The position numbers were made by a program, and so were the translations under genes. A stretch of DNA of 5,165 nucleotides from Paenibacillus sp. UBA6285 (GTDB lineage Bacteria > Bacillota > Bacilli > Paenibacillales > Paenibacillaceae), in the NCBI GenBank assembly GCA_002438345.1, contig DJUJ01000089.1, positions 14,434 through 19,598 of the forward strand, written 5' to 3'. The notes below the pieces were generated by a model. The model made no database searches and was not told where the DNA came from. It worked only from the letters and a program-made list of their open reading frames with translations. Numbering within the stretch: position 1 is the stretch's first letter; every line of letters starts with the position of its first letter. Positions 1 to 5,165 of the stretch are shown one piece after another.

Positions 1-10
1 GGGTGTAAAA

Positions 11-847
11 GTGATAATAAACATCCGAAAATGGCCTGAACTCATTGTCTCTTACAGCGTCATGACGTTTACGGTCTTGGTGTCGATATTCCCGATTGTA
101 TGGATTCTGTTATCTTCCTTCAAATCAAACAAAGAAATATTGAATGATCCTTTTTCACTGCCGAAAAAAATCGACTTTCAAGCGTACATGGATGTTTTCA
201 CACTGTACAACTTTTTGGGGTACTTTATGAATTCCATGTTCATTGCGATAGCCTCGACTTTGATTGCGCTGTTCATTTACACGATGGCCGGTTATATTTT
301 CGGGAAATTCAATTTTCGCGGCAAATCGTTCCTATTTATCCTTTGTACCATTACGTTGCTGATCCCAGGATACGCCCGCGCACAGCCTATCTTCACGATC
401 ATCATGAACCTCGATCTCTATGATACGAAGGCCGCATTGATCCTCGTGTATGCGTCGTTCGGAATGGCTCTGGCATTGTTCATCCTGCGGTTATCGTTTA
501 TCGCAATTCCCAAAGATCTTGACGAATCAGCTTTAATCGACGGCGCGGGCTTCTGGCGAATTTTCTGGAACGTAAATATGCCTTTGGCCAAATCGGGCAT
601 CTCAACAGCCGGCATTTTAATGTTCTTGAACAATTGGAATGAATACTTCTACGCGCTGATATTGACGACCAGCGAGAAGAACAGAACGTTGCCGGTGGCA
701 CTCGAATTTTTTAACGAGGCGTTCTCCTACAATTATACAAGAATGTTCGCTGCGCTAATGATGGTGATTCTCCCGGGGATTTTGATTTACGTGCTTGTTC
801 AGGAGCAAGTACAGCAAAGCGTGGCTTCTTCCGGGGTTAAAGGATAG
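11..847 (+). CDS. Carbohydrate ABC transporter permease, MalG type
   Basis: This is an inner-membrane subunit of a sugar ABC importer, which forms the translocation channel with a second (MalF-type) permease and couples to a cytoplasmic ATPase. At 278 residues it has the usual family length. Hydrophobic segments fall at about residues 13-35, 69-97, 105-122, 140-165, 193-206 and 244-263. The EAA loop that docks on the ATPase is visible at 171-192: E172-S-A, then D177-G-A and M190-P-L, with A193 to S195 in place of the usual trailing proline. The reading begins with GTG at 11, after a GGGTG about five bases upstream; the window starts only ten bases before, so a longer gene cannot be fully excluded. 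The debranching enzyme follows after 26 bases in the same direction, which suggests an oligosaccharide operon. The substrate cannot be read from the permease alone. Family assignment is firm; sugar specificity is inference. Confidence 0.93.
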   Translation: MIINIRKWPELIVSYSVMTFTVLVSIFPIVWILLSSFKSNKEILNDPFSLPKKIDFQAYMDVFTLYNFLGYFMNSMFIAIASTLIALFIYTMAGYIFGKFNFRGKSFLFILCTITLLIPGYARAQPIFTIIMNLDLYDTKAALILVYASFGMALALFILRLSFIAIPKDLDESALIDGAGFWRIFWNVNMPLAKSGISTAGILMFLNNWNEYFYALILTTSEKNRTLPVALEFFNEAFSYNYTRMFAALMMVILPGILIYVLVQEQVQQSVASSGVKG

Positions 848-862
848 TTAACGAAAATGAAC

Positions 863-868
863 GAGGTG
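863..868 (+). promoter_or_regulatory. Ribosome binding site of the debranching enzyme gene
   Basis: GAGGTG lies five bases before the GTG at 874. This is the spacing expected of a Bacillales Shine-Dalgarno site and it decides the start in the absence of a nearby ATG. Confidence 0.8.
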
Positions 869-873
869 TAGCT

Positions 874-2991
874 GTGGCATACAGCGTAATCAAAGAAAAC
901 GATTTGTTTCTCATAACGGATTTGTCCGGCGATATATTGACCGATTCCAAAGAAGGCTTCGGTTTATATACGAAAGATACGCGGTTTCTCAGCCGCTTGG
1001 CGTTGATCGTCAACGGGTCAAAGCCGATCTTGCTTGCTTCCGAGGTTGACCAGAACTATGTCTCGAATATCGTGCTTACGAACCCCGATATCAAAGATGG
1101 AGAAAAGCTATGGCGCGAATCCGTAGAGATCGTGCGAACGCGATTTATCTATAAGGGCATTCTCTATGAAACGATTGGAGTGACCAACTTCAACCCGCAT
1201 AGCCAACGTGTCAGCATTAATCTGGAGATCGATGCCGATTTCCAAGATATGTTTGTTATTCGCGGATTTCAAGTCGGTAATGTCGGACAGAAGACAGGGG
1301 CTCGGCAGCACGCCTCAGGGTTTTCGATCGATTACGGCGGGGTGGACGATGTGACGCGGTCGCTGCTCGTTGAGTGGATGGAGGCGCCTACCCATGTTGC
1401 CGTTTCGAATAACGGAGCGGGGATTACCTATCAATTGGATTTAGAAGCGGGGCAATCGACGTCGATAAATCTGTTCTTTGTCCCTGTCATCGACGATGTC
1501 TACCCCGAGCGCCATACGCATGCTACCGCCATTCAAGAACTGCAGCGCTCGTATGCGAATTGGGAGCAAACTTCGACATGGGTGAGCAGCAATCATCCGT
1601 TTTTCGATCGCCTCTATCGGCGCGGCTTGTCAGATATTAGAGCACTGCTCACGGATCTCGGTTTCGGCTTGTTTCCCGTGGCTGGCTTGCCGTGGTATGC
1701 CGTACCGTTCGGACGCGACAGCCTGATCACGGCGTTACAGCTGCTGCCCGTTCATCCCGAAATCGCCAAGGGCACGATTATGACGATGGCCCGATATCAA
1801 GGGGAAAAGTCGGATAGCTGGCGCGACGAGCAGCCGGGGAAAATCATGCACGAGCTGCGCGATGGCGAGCTAGCGAATACAAACCAGGTGCCGTTTAAAC
1901 CGTATTATGGTACGGTTGACGCAACGCCGCTATTTCTGATCCTGATCGGTGAATATGTCAAATGGACCGACGATATGGTGTTGTTTGAAGAGATGATACC
2001 CAACATCAAGCGGGCGCTGGAATGGATCGATGCTTGCGGCGATTTGGATGAAAGCGGCTTTGTGACATATAACACAAAATCCGCCAAAGGTATTACAAAT
2101 CAAGGGTGGAAGGACTCGTCCAATTCCGTTGTACATCGTAACGGAGAATATGCGAAAGCCCCGATCGCCCTCGCCGAAGTGCAAGGTTATGTCTATCAAG
2201 CCAAGACAACGATTGCAGAGCTCCTCCGCACGATGAAGCCGTATTCGAACGATTACAAAATGATCGCTTGGTCCAGTAATCTTATCGTTGAAGCCGAAGA
2301 ACTGGCGAAGCTGTTTGAGAAGGGATTCTGGGTAGAAAGCGACCAATTTTATGCTCTGGCGCTCGATGGCGACAGAAAAAAAGTTGAAACTGTTACTTCG
2401 AATCCCGGACACCTCCTCATGTCAGGCATGCTGAAACCGCATAGGGCTGAAGCAGTCGCCGACAAGTTGGTATCCAAGGAATTGTTCAGCGGTTACGGGA
2501 TTCGGACGATGGCAGAGGGGGAGAAAGGCTACAATCCGATCAGCTATCATAACGGAAGCGTTTGGCCGCACGATAACTCGCTGTGTCTTATGGGACTGAA
2601 TCACGAAGGCTTCCACAAGGAAGCGTTAACCGTTATGGAAGGCTTGCTTGCCGCCGGTGATAGCTTTGAAAATCATCGTCTGCCAGAACTGTTCTGCGGT
2701 TATACCGCGGATAAGGGCGCGCCACTTCGTTATCCGGTCGCATGCTCCCCTCAGGCGTGGGCGGCTGCTACACCGTTCGTGTTTATTGAAGTGATGCTCG
2801 GCATGCGGCTTGATTATACGATACGGCAAATATCGCTTCATCCCGTGTTGCCGGTAGGAATGGATTTGCTCTCCGTTCGCAGTCTTCGTCTCGGTAGCGG
2901 GATGCTGGATGTGGACGTTAAACGCCGCAACGAAACTTGTGCTTATCACATCTTGGCGAATACGACAGGTTGGACAATCGCTTCGCATTAA
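874..2991 (+). CDS. Glycogen debranching-type enzyme (amylo-alpha-1,6-glucosidase family)
   Basis: This 705-residue protein is a predicted cytoplasmic glycoside hydrolase; no signal peptide is visible. The N-terminal part (about 1-215) is the beta-rich domain found ahead of this family of debranching enzymes, with the typical opening in which D16-L-S-G and G30-L-Y-T-K-D-T-R-F-L can be read. From about residue 235 a six-hairpin alpha/alpha barrel follows. Its signature blocks are W274-Y-A-V-P-F-G-R-D282-S, W316-R-D-E-Q-P-G-K, H326-E, Y344-Y-G-T-V-D349-A-T-P, N554-P-I-S-Y-H-N-G-S-V-W-P-H-D-N, L603-P-E-L-F-C-G-Y and C624-S-P-Q-A-W-A. A short C-terminal beta part ends at the TAA. Family knowledge suggests hydrolysis of alpha-linked branches or ends of glucans; I infer that it acts on the sugar brought in by the permease encoded 26 bases upstream. 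No frameshift or missing block was noticed. The family is firm, but the exact linkage and substrate are uncertain because related proteins are poorly characterised. Confidence 0.92.
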   Translation: MAYSVIKENDLFLITDLSGDILTDSKEGFGLYTKDTRFLSRLALIVNGSKPILLASEVDQNYVSNIVLTNPDIKDGEKLWRESVEIVRTRFIYKGILYETIGVTNFNPHSQRVSINLEIDADFQDMFVIRGFQVGNVGQKTGARQHASGFSIDYGGVDDVTRSLLVEWMEAPTHVAVSNNGAGITYQLDLEAGQSTSINLFFVPVIDDVYPERHTHATAIQELQRSYANWEQTSTWVSSNHPFFDRLYRRGLSDIRALLTDLGFGLFPVAGLPWYAVPFGRDSLITALQLLPVHPEIAKGTIMTMARYQGEKSDSWRDEQPGKIMHELRDGELANTNQVPFKPYYGTVDATPLFLILIGEYVKWTDDMVLFEEMIPNIKRALEWIDACGDLDESGFVTYNTKSAKGITNQGWKDSSNSVVHRNGEYAKAPIALAEVQGYVYQAKTTIAELLRTMKPYSNDYKMIAWSSNLIVEAEELAKLFEKGFWVESDQFYALALDGDRKKVETVTSNPGHLLMSGMLKPHRAEAVADKLVSKELFSGYGIRTMAEGEKGYNPISYHNGSVWPHDNSLCLMGLNHEGFHKEALTVMEGLLAAGDSFENHRLPELFCGYTADKGAPLRYPVACSPQAWAAATPFVFIEVMLGMRLDYTIRQISLHPVLPVGMDLLSVRSLRLGSGMLDVDVKRRNETCAYHILANTTGWTIASH

Positions 2992-3022
2992 AGAACGAAG
3001 TATTGCAGGTATGCAGATCGTC

Positions 3023-3056
3023 GACTAGTGTTTGAAGTGCACTCCTTCAAGTAGTC
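3023..3056. repeat. Interrupted inverted repeat, possible relic operator or hairpin
   Basis: The arms GACTA (3023-3027) and TAGTC (3052-3056) enclose TTGAAG (3032-3037) and CTTCAA (3045-3050), around a core containing GTGCAC. No T run follows on the + strand. The core GAAGTGCACTCC is close to a palindrome and resembles the GTGCAC-centred dyads of some MerR-family promoters, but no MerR gene and no regulated gene is present. It could equally serve as a transcript 3' hairpin for the debranching enzyme mRNA. Confidence 0.4.
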
Positions 3057-3081
3057 AGTACCAATAATAAAAGACGGCTAA

Positions 3082-3110
3082 GCGGCCTTGGTCCATGGGA
3101 CTGAGGCCGC
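3082..3110. terminator. Strong GC-rich hairpin, atypical terminator or 3' end stabiliser
   Basis: GCGGCCT (3082-3088) pairs with AGGCCGC (3104-3110). Two G-U wobbles and GTCC/GGAC continue the stem to a three-base ATG loop, giving about 13 pairs in 29 bases. It lies about 90 bases after the debranching gene stop. The following + strand bases have only a TTT, and on the minus strand a short TTTT comes nine or more bases later. It is therefore not a textbook intrinsic terminator in either direction, although it is the best candidate for the end of the operon. Confidence 0.4.
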
Positions 3111-3141
3111 GCTCAGTTTGTACGAATATGATCTTTCTAAT

Positions 3142-3258
3142 ATGCTTGTTAACCGGCTTGAGTCTGTTGATCCCTCTAACCTAAGAGCTACATGTGTGAA
3201 ATTATGCAAAAAAGGAGCAATCTGGGACGCTGATCTCCAGGTTACTCATTTTAAATAG
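3142..3258 (+). CDS. Doubtful 38-codon open frame
   Basis: An ATG at 3142 opens a frame ending at TAG 3256-3258; the same frame is open back to about 3082. The peptide begins MLVNRLESVDPSNLR and ends DLQVTHFK. There is no Shine-Dalgarno sequence before the ATG, the frame matches no family I recognise, and it lies beside a decayed gene. It may be a fragment of a lost gene or chance. Confidence 0.12.
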   Translation: MLVNRLESVDPSNLRATCVKLCKKGAIWDADLQVTHFK

Positions 3259-3262
3259 GAAC

Positions 3263-4061
3263 TCATCCGTTTGTTGAATTAGGCCCGTGGTCTTCTTCTG
3301 GTGAAATAAATTCGTGAATGATTTGACGGAAGTATTCGTGATTATCATAACTGCTGTACATACGCCAGGCCATCGTTTGAGAGTTGCCGAAAAATAACCG
3401 CTCAAACTGGGTTTGACGACCACCGAATGCACCCGCTCCCAGTTCCCAAGCGAGTCGGAATAAGGCATTTCGATACCAAGCTTCCGAGACAATTAAGGGA
3501 TGGTCGTAAGTAGATGAGGCTGCGTAGCTTTCGCGGCAAAAAAAAAAGTCATCCCAGGCAGATCATTGGGTACTGCAAAAGCAAACGCAAAGGGATTATC
3601 ATCATCCACAAGTGATGGTGAAGGAGTAGGGAAAACAAGCATTTCATCGCATGTAGCCCCTTGTGTTGCCATCATAAAAGCACCGGTTACAATCATCCCT
3701 TCATCATTGATTTCTACGACTTTAGCAGCAATAGAATCTTCTGTAGCATCAATCTGACCGGATATTTTACTTGCTGGAGGCTTGATGAATGCATGGGATA
3801 ATGTTATGTCATGATCTCGACAGTAAGCGTAGTAATTCCTGAGGTTCTCAGCATATTTCGGATTAAGGTCCTCAAGGATATCGGCAGCTGTGAATAGAGA
3901 CATGATGGCCGTATTCATATAATCAGGAGAACGTCCTAAAAACCCATGATGTCTGTTGGACCAGAGTTCAATCATTCTTCGATACGCGTTCCTTTATACC
4001 AGATATTGATATTTTGCCGGTCGATTCGTTCGATGTATTGATTACCCGTTTTAATAGGCAC
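3263..4061 (-). pseudogene. hpaB: Broken 4-hydroxyphenylacetate 3-hydroxylase gene (HpaB/YoaI type)
   Basis: An intact HpaB is a cytoplasmic FADH2-dependent monooxygenase that turns 4-hydroxyphenylacetate into its 3,4-dihydroxy form, using flavin reduced by a partner such as HpaC. Here three blocks are seen in family order. Block 1 (4061-3975) starts at GTG and reads PIKTGNQYIERIDRQN, then IWYKGTRIEE, and stops at TGA 3974-3972. Block 2 starts at about 3972 in another frame with IELWSNRHHGFLGRSPDYMN, then YCRDHDITLSHAFI and NPFAFAFAVPNDLPGMTFF. At the A10 run (3538-3547) the frame shifts again and continues FCRESYAASSTYDHPL. At about 3494 the text jumps, in frame, to SEAWYRNALFRLAWELGAGA, FGGRQTQFERLFFGNSQTM and the TGA at 3265-3263. 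About 266 codons remain of a family length near 480-520. The missing parts are a stretch after the N-terminus and roughly 150-200 residues between DHPL and SEAWYRN. An active enzyme is not expected. Confidence 0.85.
3538..3547. repeat. A10/T10 homopolymer at the hpaB frameshift
   Basis: Ten A in the + strand (ten T in the coding strand) separate the frame ending PNDLPGMTF from the frame beginning CRESYAASSTYDHPL. Eight or eleven T would join them as MTFF-CRES or MTFFF-CRES. The lesion is therefore two extra bases or one missing base, typical of replication slippage, or a sequencing artefact. Confidence 0.8.
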
Positions 4062-4066
4062 ACGTT

Positions 4067-4074
4067 CCACCTCT
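4067..4074 (-). promoter_or_regulatory. Ribosome binding site of the hpaB remnant
   Basis: Read on the minus strand, AGAGGTGG lies five bases before GTG 4061-4059. It supports GTG with the conserved PIKTG opening as the original start, rather than the in-frame ATG at 4085-4083, which has no such site. Confidence 0.65.
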
Positions 4075-4116
4075 TTGGAGAGCATTTTTGACTAATAAAG
4101 ACGTGTTATTGCTAAT

Positions 4117-4148
4117 AATGTACGTAACCACGATTCCCCCTGTACATT
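4117..4148. repeat. Inverted repeat upstream of the hpaB remnant
   Basis: AATGTAC (4117-4123) and GTACATT (4142-4148) are perfect 7-base inverted copies, 25 bases apart centre to centre and about 55-87 bases upstream of the GTG start. The position suits a regulator binding site for the former hpaB promoter, but I could not place confident -35 and -10 boxes beside it. Confidence 0.35.
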
Positions 4149-4256
4149 GTCCATTTATCGAGTGTTGTAAGGAGCTTCACTGTTCGAAGGTCTTATATTC
4201 GCGCAAGGTTGGATAGGCAATTACGCTTGAGCATCAGCAGTGGCTGGTGGTCATGC

Positions 4257-4299
4257 AAAAAGGCCGCAAGCATATATTGCATATACTTGCGGCCTTTTT
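4257..4299 (-). terminator. Intrinsic terminator downstream of pilZ, bidirectional shape
   Basis: AAAAAGGCCGCAAG (4257-4270) pairs perfectly with CTTGCGGCCTTTTT (4286-4299) over 14 bases around an AT-rich 15-base loop that can itself pair in part. A T run follows the GC stem on either strand. The nearest gene reading into it is pilZ on the minus strand, 124 bases upstream. On the + strand no gene precedes it. Confidence 0.8.
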
Positions 4300-4364
4300 A
4301 TTGTGTTAGCTACTTAGAGGATTAGTGGCTGATGATTCGTTTAATTCGAAAATGTCCAAAGTCC

Positions 4365-4400
4365 GGTGATAAGCAGTTATTTCTGCTCACCTACTTTTTT
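4365..4400 (+). terminator. Terminator-like hairpin on the + strand facing pilZ
   Basis: GGTGA (4365-4369) pairs with TCACC (4387-4391), and GCAG (4373-4376) with CTGC (4383-4386), with TAA bulged out and a six-base loop. TAC and then T6 (4395-4400) follow on the + strand. No + strand gene lies ahead of it, so it may be left from a lost gene, belong to a small RNA, or only shield pilZ from opposing transcription. Confidence 0.45.
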
Positions 4401-4422
4401 GTTTCTACGATATACGGTGGAC

Positions 4423-4800
4423 TTACAAGACCATGATCTTTTGTTCGCCTGCAAGCATTCTTAGTTCTCTAGGGAGCAGATCACGATCAGCTTCAGCGAT
4501 GTCTAACCGAACGCCATAGTAGTTCTTGTCAGAATCTTCTTTACCCCAAAGTAGGGTACCTTCTATGTATAATGGTTCTTCGTTAAGCACAATATTCATC
4601 CCGACTCTAATATGATTGGTTTCCACATGGAGCTGAAGCGGTACCGCTAGACGGCAACCTGAACGGCTGATGTCATACAGCAATGCGCTGACGGGTTTCG
4701 AGGGAGTTGGGTGTCCATTAATACTAAGTATATGAAATTCAAATGAGATAGGCTCTTTTAGCACATAGCGAAAGGGTTCTTTTCTACGATTTAGCGACAT
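4423..4800 (-). CDS. PilZ-domain protein, predicted c-di-GMP receptor
   Basis: This 125-residue soluble protein is essentially one PilZ domain, the small beta-barrel that binds the second messenger c-di-GMP. At the N-terminus N4-R-R-K-E-P-F-R-Y12 takes the place of the RxxxR ligand loop, but the residue four before R11 is K7, and R6 lies five before. The second motif is complete: D43-I-S45-R-S-G48. The barrel continues through G81-T-L-L-W-G to Y94-Y-G-V-R-L, then a short helical tail. There are no membrane segments and no attached output domain, so it presumably acts by binding a partner. Motility, exopolysaccharide and surface attachment are common targets in the family, and nothing here shows which. 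The ATG at 4800 has an excellent AGGAGG five bases upstream. It appears to be transcribed alone and to end at the hairpin 4257-4299. The fold is confident; binding is likely but not certain given the altered arginine spacing. Confidence 0.88.
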   Translation of the reverse strand: MSLNRRKEPFRYVLKEPISFEFHILSINGHPTPSKPVSALLYDISRSGCRLAVPLQLHVETNHIRVGMNIVLNEEPLYIEGTLLWGKEDSDKNYYGVRLDIAEADRDLLPRELRMLAGEQKIMVL

Positions 4801-4805
4801 AGTTT

Positions 4806-4811
4806 CCTCCT
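4806..4811 (-). promoter_or_regulatory. Ribosome binding site of pilZ
   Basis: A perfect AGGAGG on the minus strand lies five bases before the ATG at 4800-4798, fixing the start of the PilZ protein. Confidence 0.85.
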
Positions 4812-4929
4812 AAAGTTCTGTAAATATGTATATTCTTATCATCGGTAAGAACATGGAGTAAATTAAGAGGGAGGATCCGGAGGGATTCTTGTAAACAGAT
4901 TCATAATTGAGTGAAAGAATGATAGCCAC
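4810..4929 (-). CDS. Possible 39-codon leader peptide before pilZ
   Basis: On the minus strand a GTG at 4929 opens a frame of 39 codons whose TAG (4812-4810) overlaps the pilZ ribosome binding site. The peptide starts MAIILSLNYESVYKN and has a hydrophobic second half (LLIYSMFLPMIRIYIF). AAAAGGAG stands 12 bases before the GTG, which is longer than ideal. The arrangement would permit translational coupling to pilZ, but the length is within chance expectation and I recognise no family. Confidence 0.15.
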   Translation of the reverse strand: MAIILSLNYESVYKNPSGSSLLIYSMFLPMIRIYIFTEL

Positions 4930-5017
4930 GACGAGCCAGCACTCCTTTTATGAGATTAAAAGATTAGTAAAATCTAACATCTGTCAAACTTCATGTGGAT
5001 TTTTCAGCAACCATATG

Positions 5018-5037
5018 TTGACTTCGTTTTGACTTCG
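5018..5037. repeat. Two direct copies of TTGACTTCG, 11 bases apart
   Basis: The 9-mer occurs at 5018-5026 and again at 5029-5037 with TT between. The 11-base period is about one turn of DNA, a spacing used by dimeric regulators that bind direct repeats. It lies about 220 bases upstream of pilZ and just past the terminator of the neighbouring gene. Confidence 0.4.
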
Positions 5038-5042
5038 AGATT

Positions 5043-5092
5043 AAAAAATACAGAGCGAAGCGGTCATCCTATCCTTCCCGCCATGCTCTGTA
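5043..5092 (-). terminator. Intrinsic terminator of the gene at the right edge
   Basis: Read on the minus strand, TACAGAGC (5092-5085) pairs with GCTCTGTA (5056-5049). An inner GCGG/CCGC stem (5081-5078 with 5063-5060) is separated from it by a small internal loop. T6 (5048-5043) follows directly. It lies 21 bases after the stop codon at 5115-5113, the normal place for a gene-end terminator. Confidence 0.8.
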
Positions 5093-5112
5093 AGTAAAAT
5101 AAAATATTGCTA

Positions 5113-5165
5113 TTAGCCTTTCGGCTCTTCCTCTTCCTCTTCCCCAGTAGCCACCGGATTCTCCT
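5113..5165 (-). CDS. C-terminal end of an unidentified gene, acidic tail (partial)
   Basis: Reading from the right edge on the minus strand, 16 codons give ENPVATGEEEEEEPKG followed by TAA at 5115-5113. The frame is supported by the good terminator 21 bases downstream. The six Glu codons are three copies of GAAGAG. The rest of the gene is outside the window, and the tail, low in complexity and acidic, does not identify the protein. Confidence 0.55.
   Translation of the reverse strand, partial: ENPVATGEEEEEEPKG

Larger units (their letters stand above)
2992..3262. other. Intergenic gap with two hairpins, no convincing gene
   Basis: These 271 bases separate the debranching gene from the hpaB remnant. 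They contain two hairpins (3023-3056 and 3082-3110) and a 38-codon open frame of doubtful reality at 3142-3258. Neither hairpin is followed by a clean T run on the + strand, so the end of the operon transcript is not clearly marked. The HpaB similarity stops at the TGA at 3265-3263. Confidence 0.6.
4062..4422. other. Gene-free 360-base stretch between the hpaB remnant and pilZ
   Basis: No convincing coding frame was found on either strand. From left to right it holds the hpaB ribosome binding site (4067-4074), a 7-base inverted repeat with an 18-base spacer (4117-4148), a hairpin with A and T flanks that can terminate both ways (4257-4299), and a second hairpin followed by T6 on the + strand (4365-4400). 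The bases between 4150 and 4256 show nothing I can name. Confidence 0.6.
4801..5112. other. 312-base intergenic region upstream of pilZ
   Basis: Apart from the pilZ ribosome binding site and the weak leader frame, it contains a 6-base inverted repeat (TTCTTA 4833-4838, TAAGAA 4846-4851), a lone TTGACA on the minus strand (4987-4982) without a good -10 at the right distance, two copies of TTGACTTCG 11 bases apart (5018-5037), and the terminator of the gene at the right edge. The pilZ promoter should lie here, but I cannot place it with confidence. Confidence 0.55.

Noticed and set aside
1930..2412. 160-codon open frame on the minus strand
   Set aside because: It lies wholly inside the debranching enzyme gene, whose conserved motifs are on the + strand; the antisense peptide resembles nothing known to me.
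2626..2988. 120-codon open frame on the minus strand
   Set aside because: It is antisense to the conserved C-terminal part of the debranching enzyme and has no ribosome binding site worth noting.
3202..3492. 96-codon minus-strand frame as a hypothetical protein
   Set aside because: The HpaB C-terminal text is in a neighbouring frame of the same strand, so this frame is a by-product of the pseudogene.
3566..3757. 63-codon + strand frame
   Set aside because: It is antisense to the conserved middle block of the hpaB remnant and is low in complexity.
4171..4230. Short + strand frame ending LFEGLIFAQGWIGNYA just before the hairpin at 4257
   Set aside because: It is bounded by a TAA at 4168 and has only 19 codons. 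It could be the tail of a lost gene, but nothing supports that.
4838..4848. Motility-type (SigD-like) -10 element, CCGATGAT on the minus strand before pilZ
   Set aside because: Only a partial match to the -10 consensus, and no clear TAAA at the right distance.
4982..4987. Minus-strand TTGACA as the -35 box of pilZ
   Set aside because: No acceptable -10 box lies 16-18 bases downstream, so one perfect hexamer is not enough to call a promoter.
1..5165. CRISPR array, tRNA, rRNA, insertion sequence with transposase, riboswitch or phage genes
   Set aside because: Reading both strands showed no regularly spaced repeats, no cloverleaf, no transposase or integrase motifs and no recognisable riboswitch core.

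Overview
The window looks like chromosomal DNA of a low-to-mid-GC Gram-positive spore former, most plausibly Paenibacillus or a close relative. The grounds are strong AGGAGG-type ribosome binding sites, GTG starts, the MalG-type permease, the glycogen-debranching-type enzyme and the single-domain PilZ protein. This is inference from style and protein families; no database was searched.

Left part (1-2991, + strand): a sugar ABC transporter inner-membrane permease is followed after 26 bases by a 705-residue debranching-type alpha-glucosidase. They read as the end of one operon for importing and breaking down an oligosaccharide. The binding protein and partner permease would lie upstream, outside the window.

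Middle part (2992-4422): a scar-like region. A 270-base gap with two strong hairpins but no good terminator tail is followed, on the minus strand, by a decayed gene for a 4-hydroxyphenylacetate 3-hydroxylase (HpaB/YoaI type) at 3263-4061. It keeps its ribosome binding site, GTG start, N-terminus, a middle block and its C-terminal block. It has lost two internal segments and carries a frameshift at a run of ten A/T. The 360 bases upstream of it hold an inverted repeat and two terminator-like hairpins, and no gene.

Right part (4423-5165, minus strand): an intact PilZ-domain gene (predicted c-di-GMP receptor) is preceded by a 312-base non-coding stretch. That stretch holds a weak 39-codon leader candidate, a short direct repeat and a clear intrinsic terminator. 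The terminator belongs to the gene entering from the right edge, of which only the acidic C-terminal 16 codons are visible.

I do not see a convincing new biological system here. The most informative observation is that what first looks like two hypothetical ORFs at 3202-3975 is one broken flavin monooxygenase gene.
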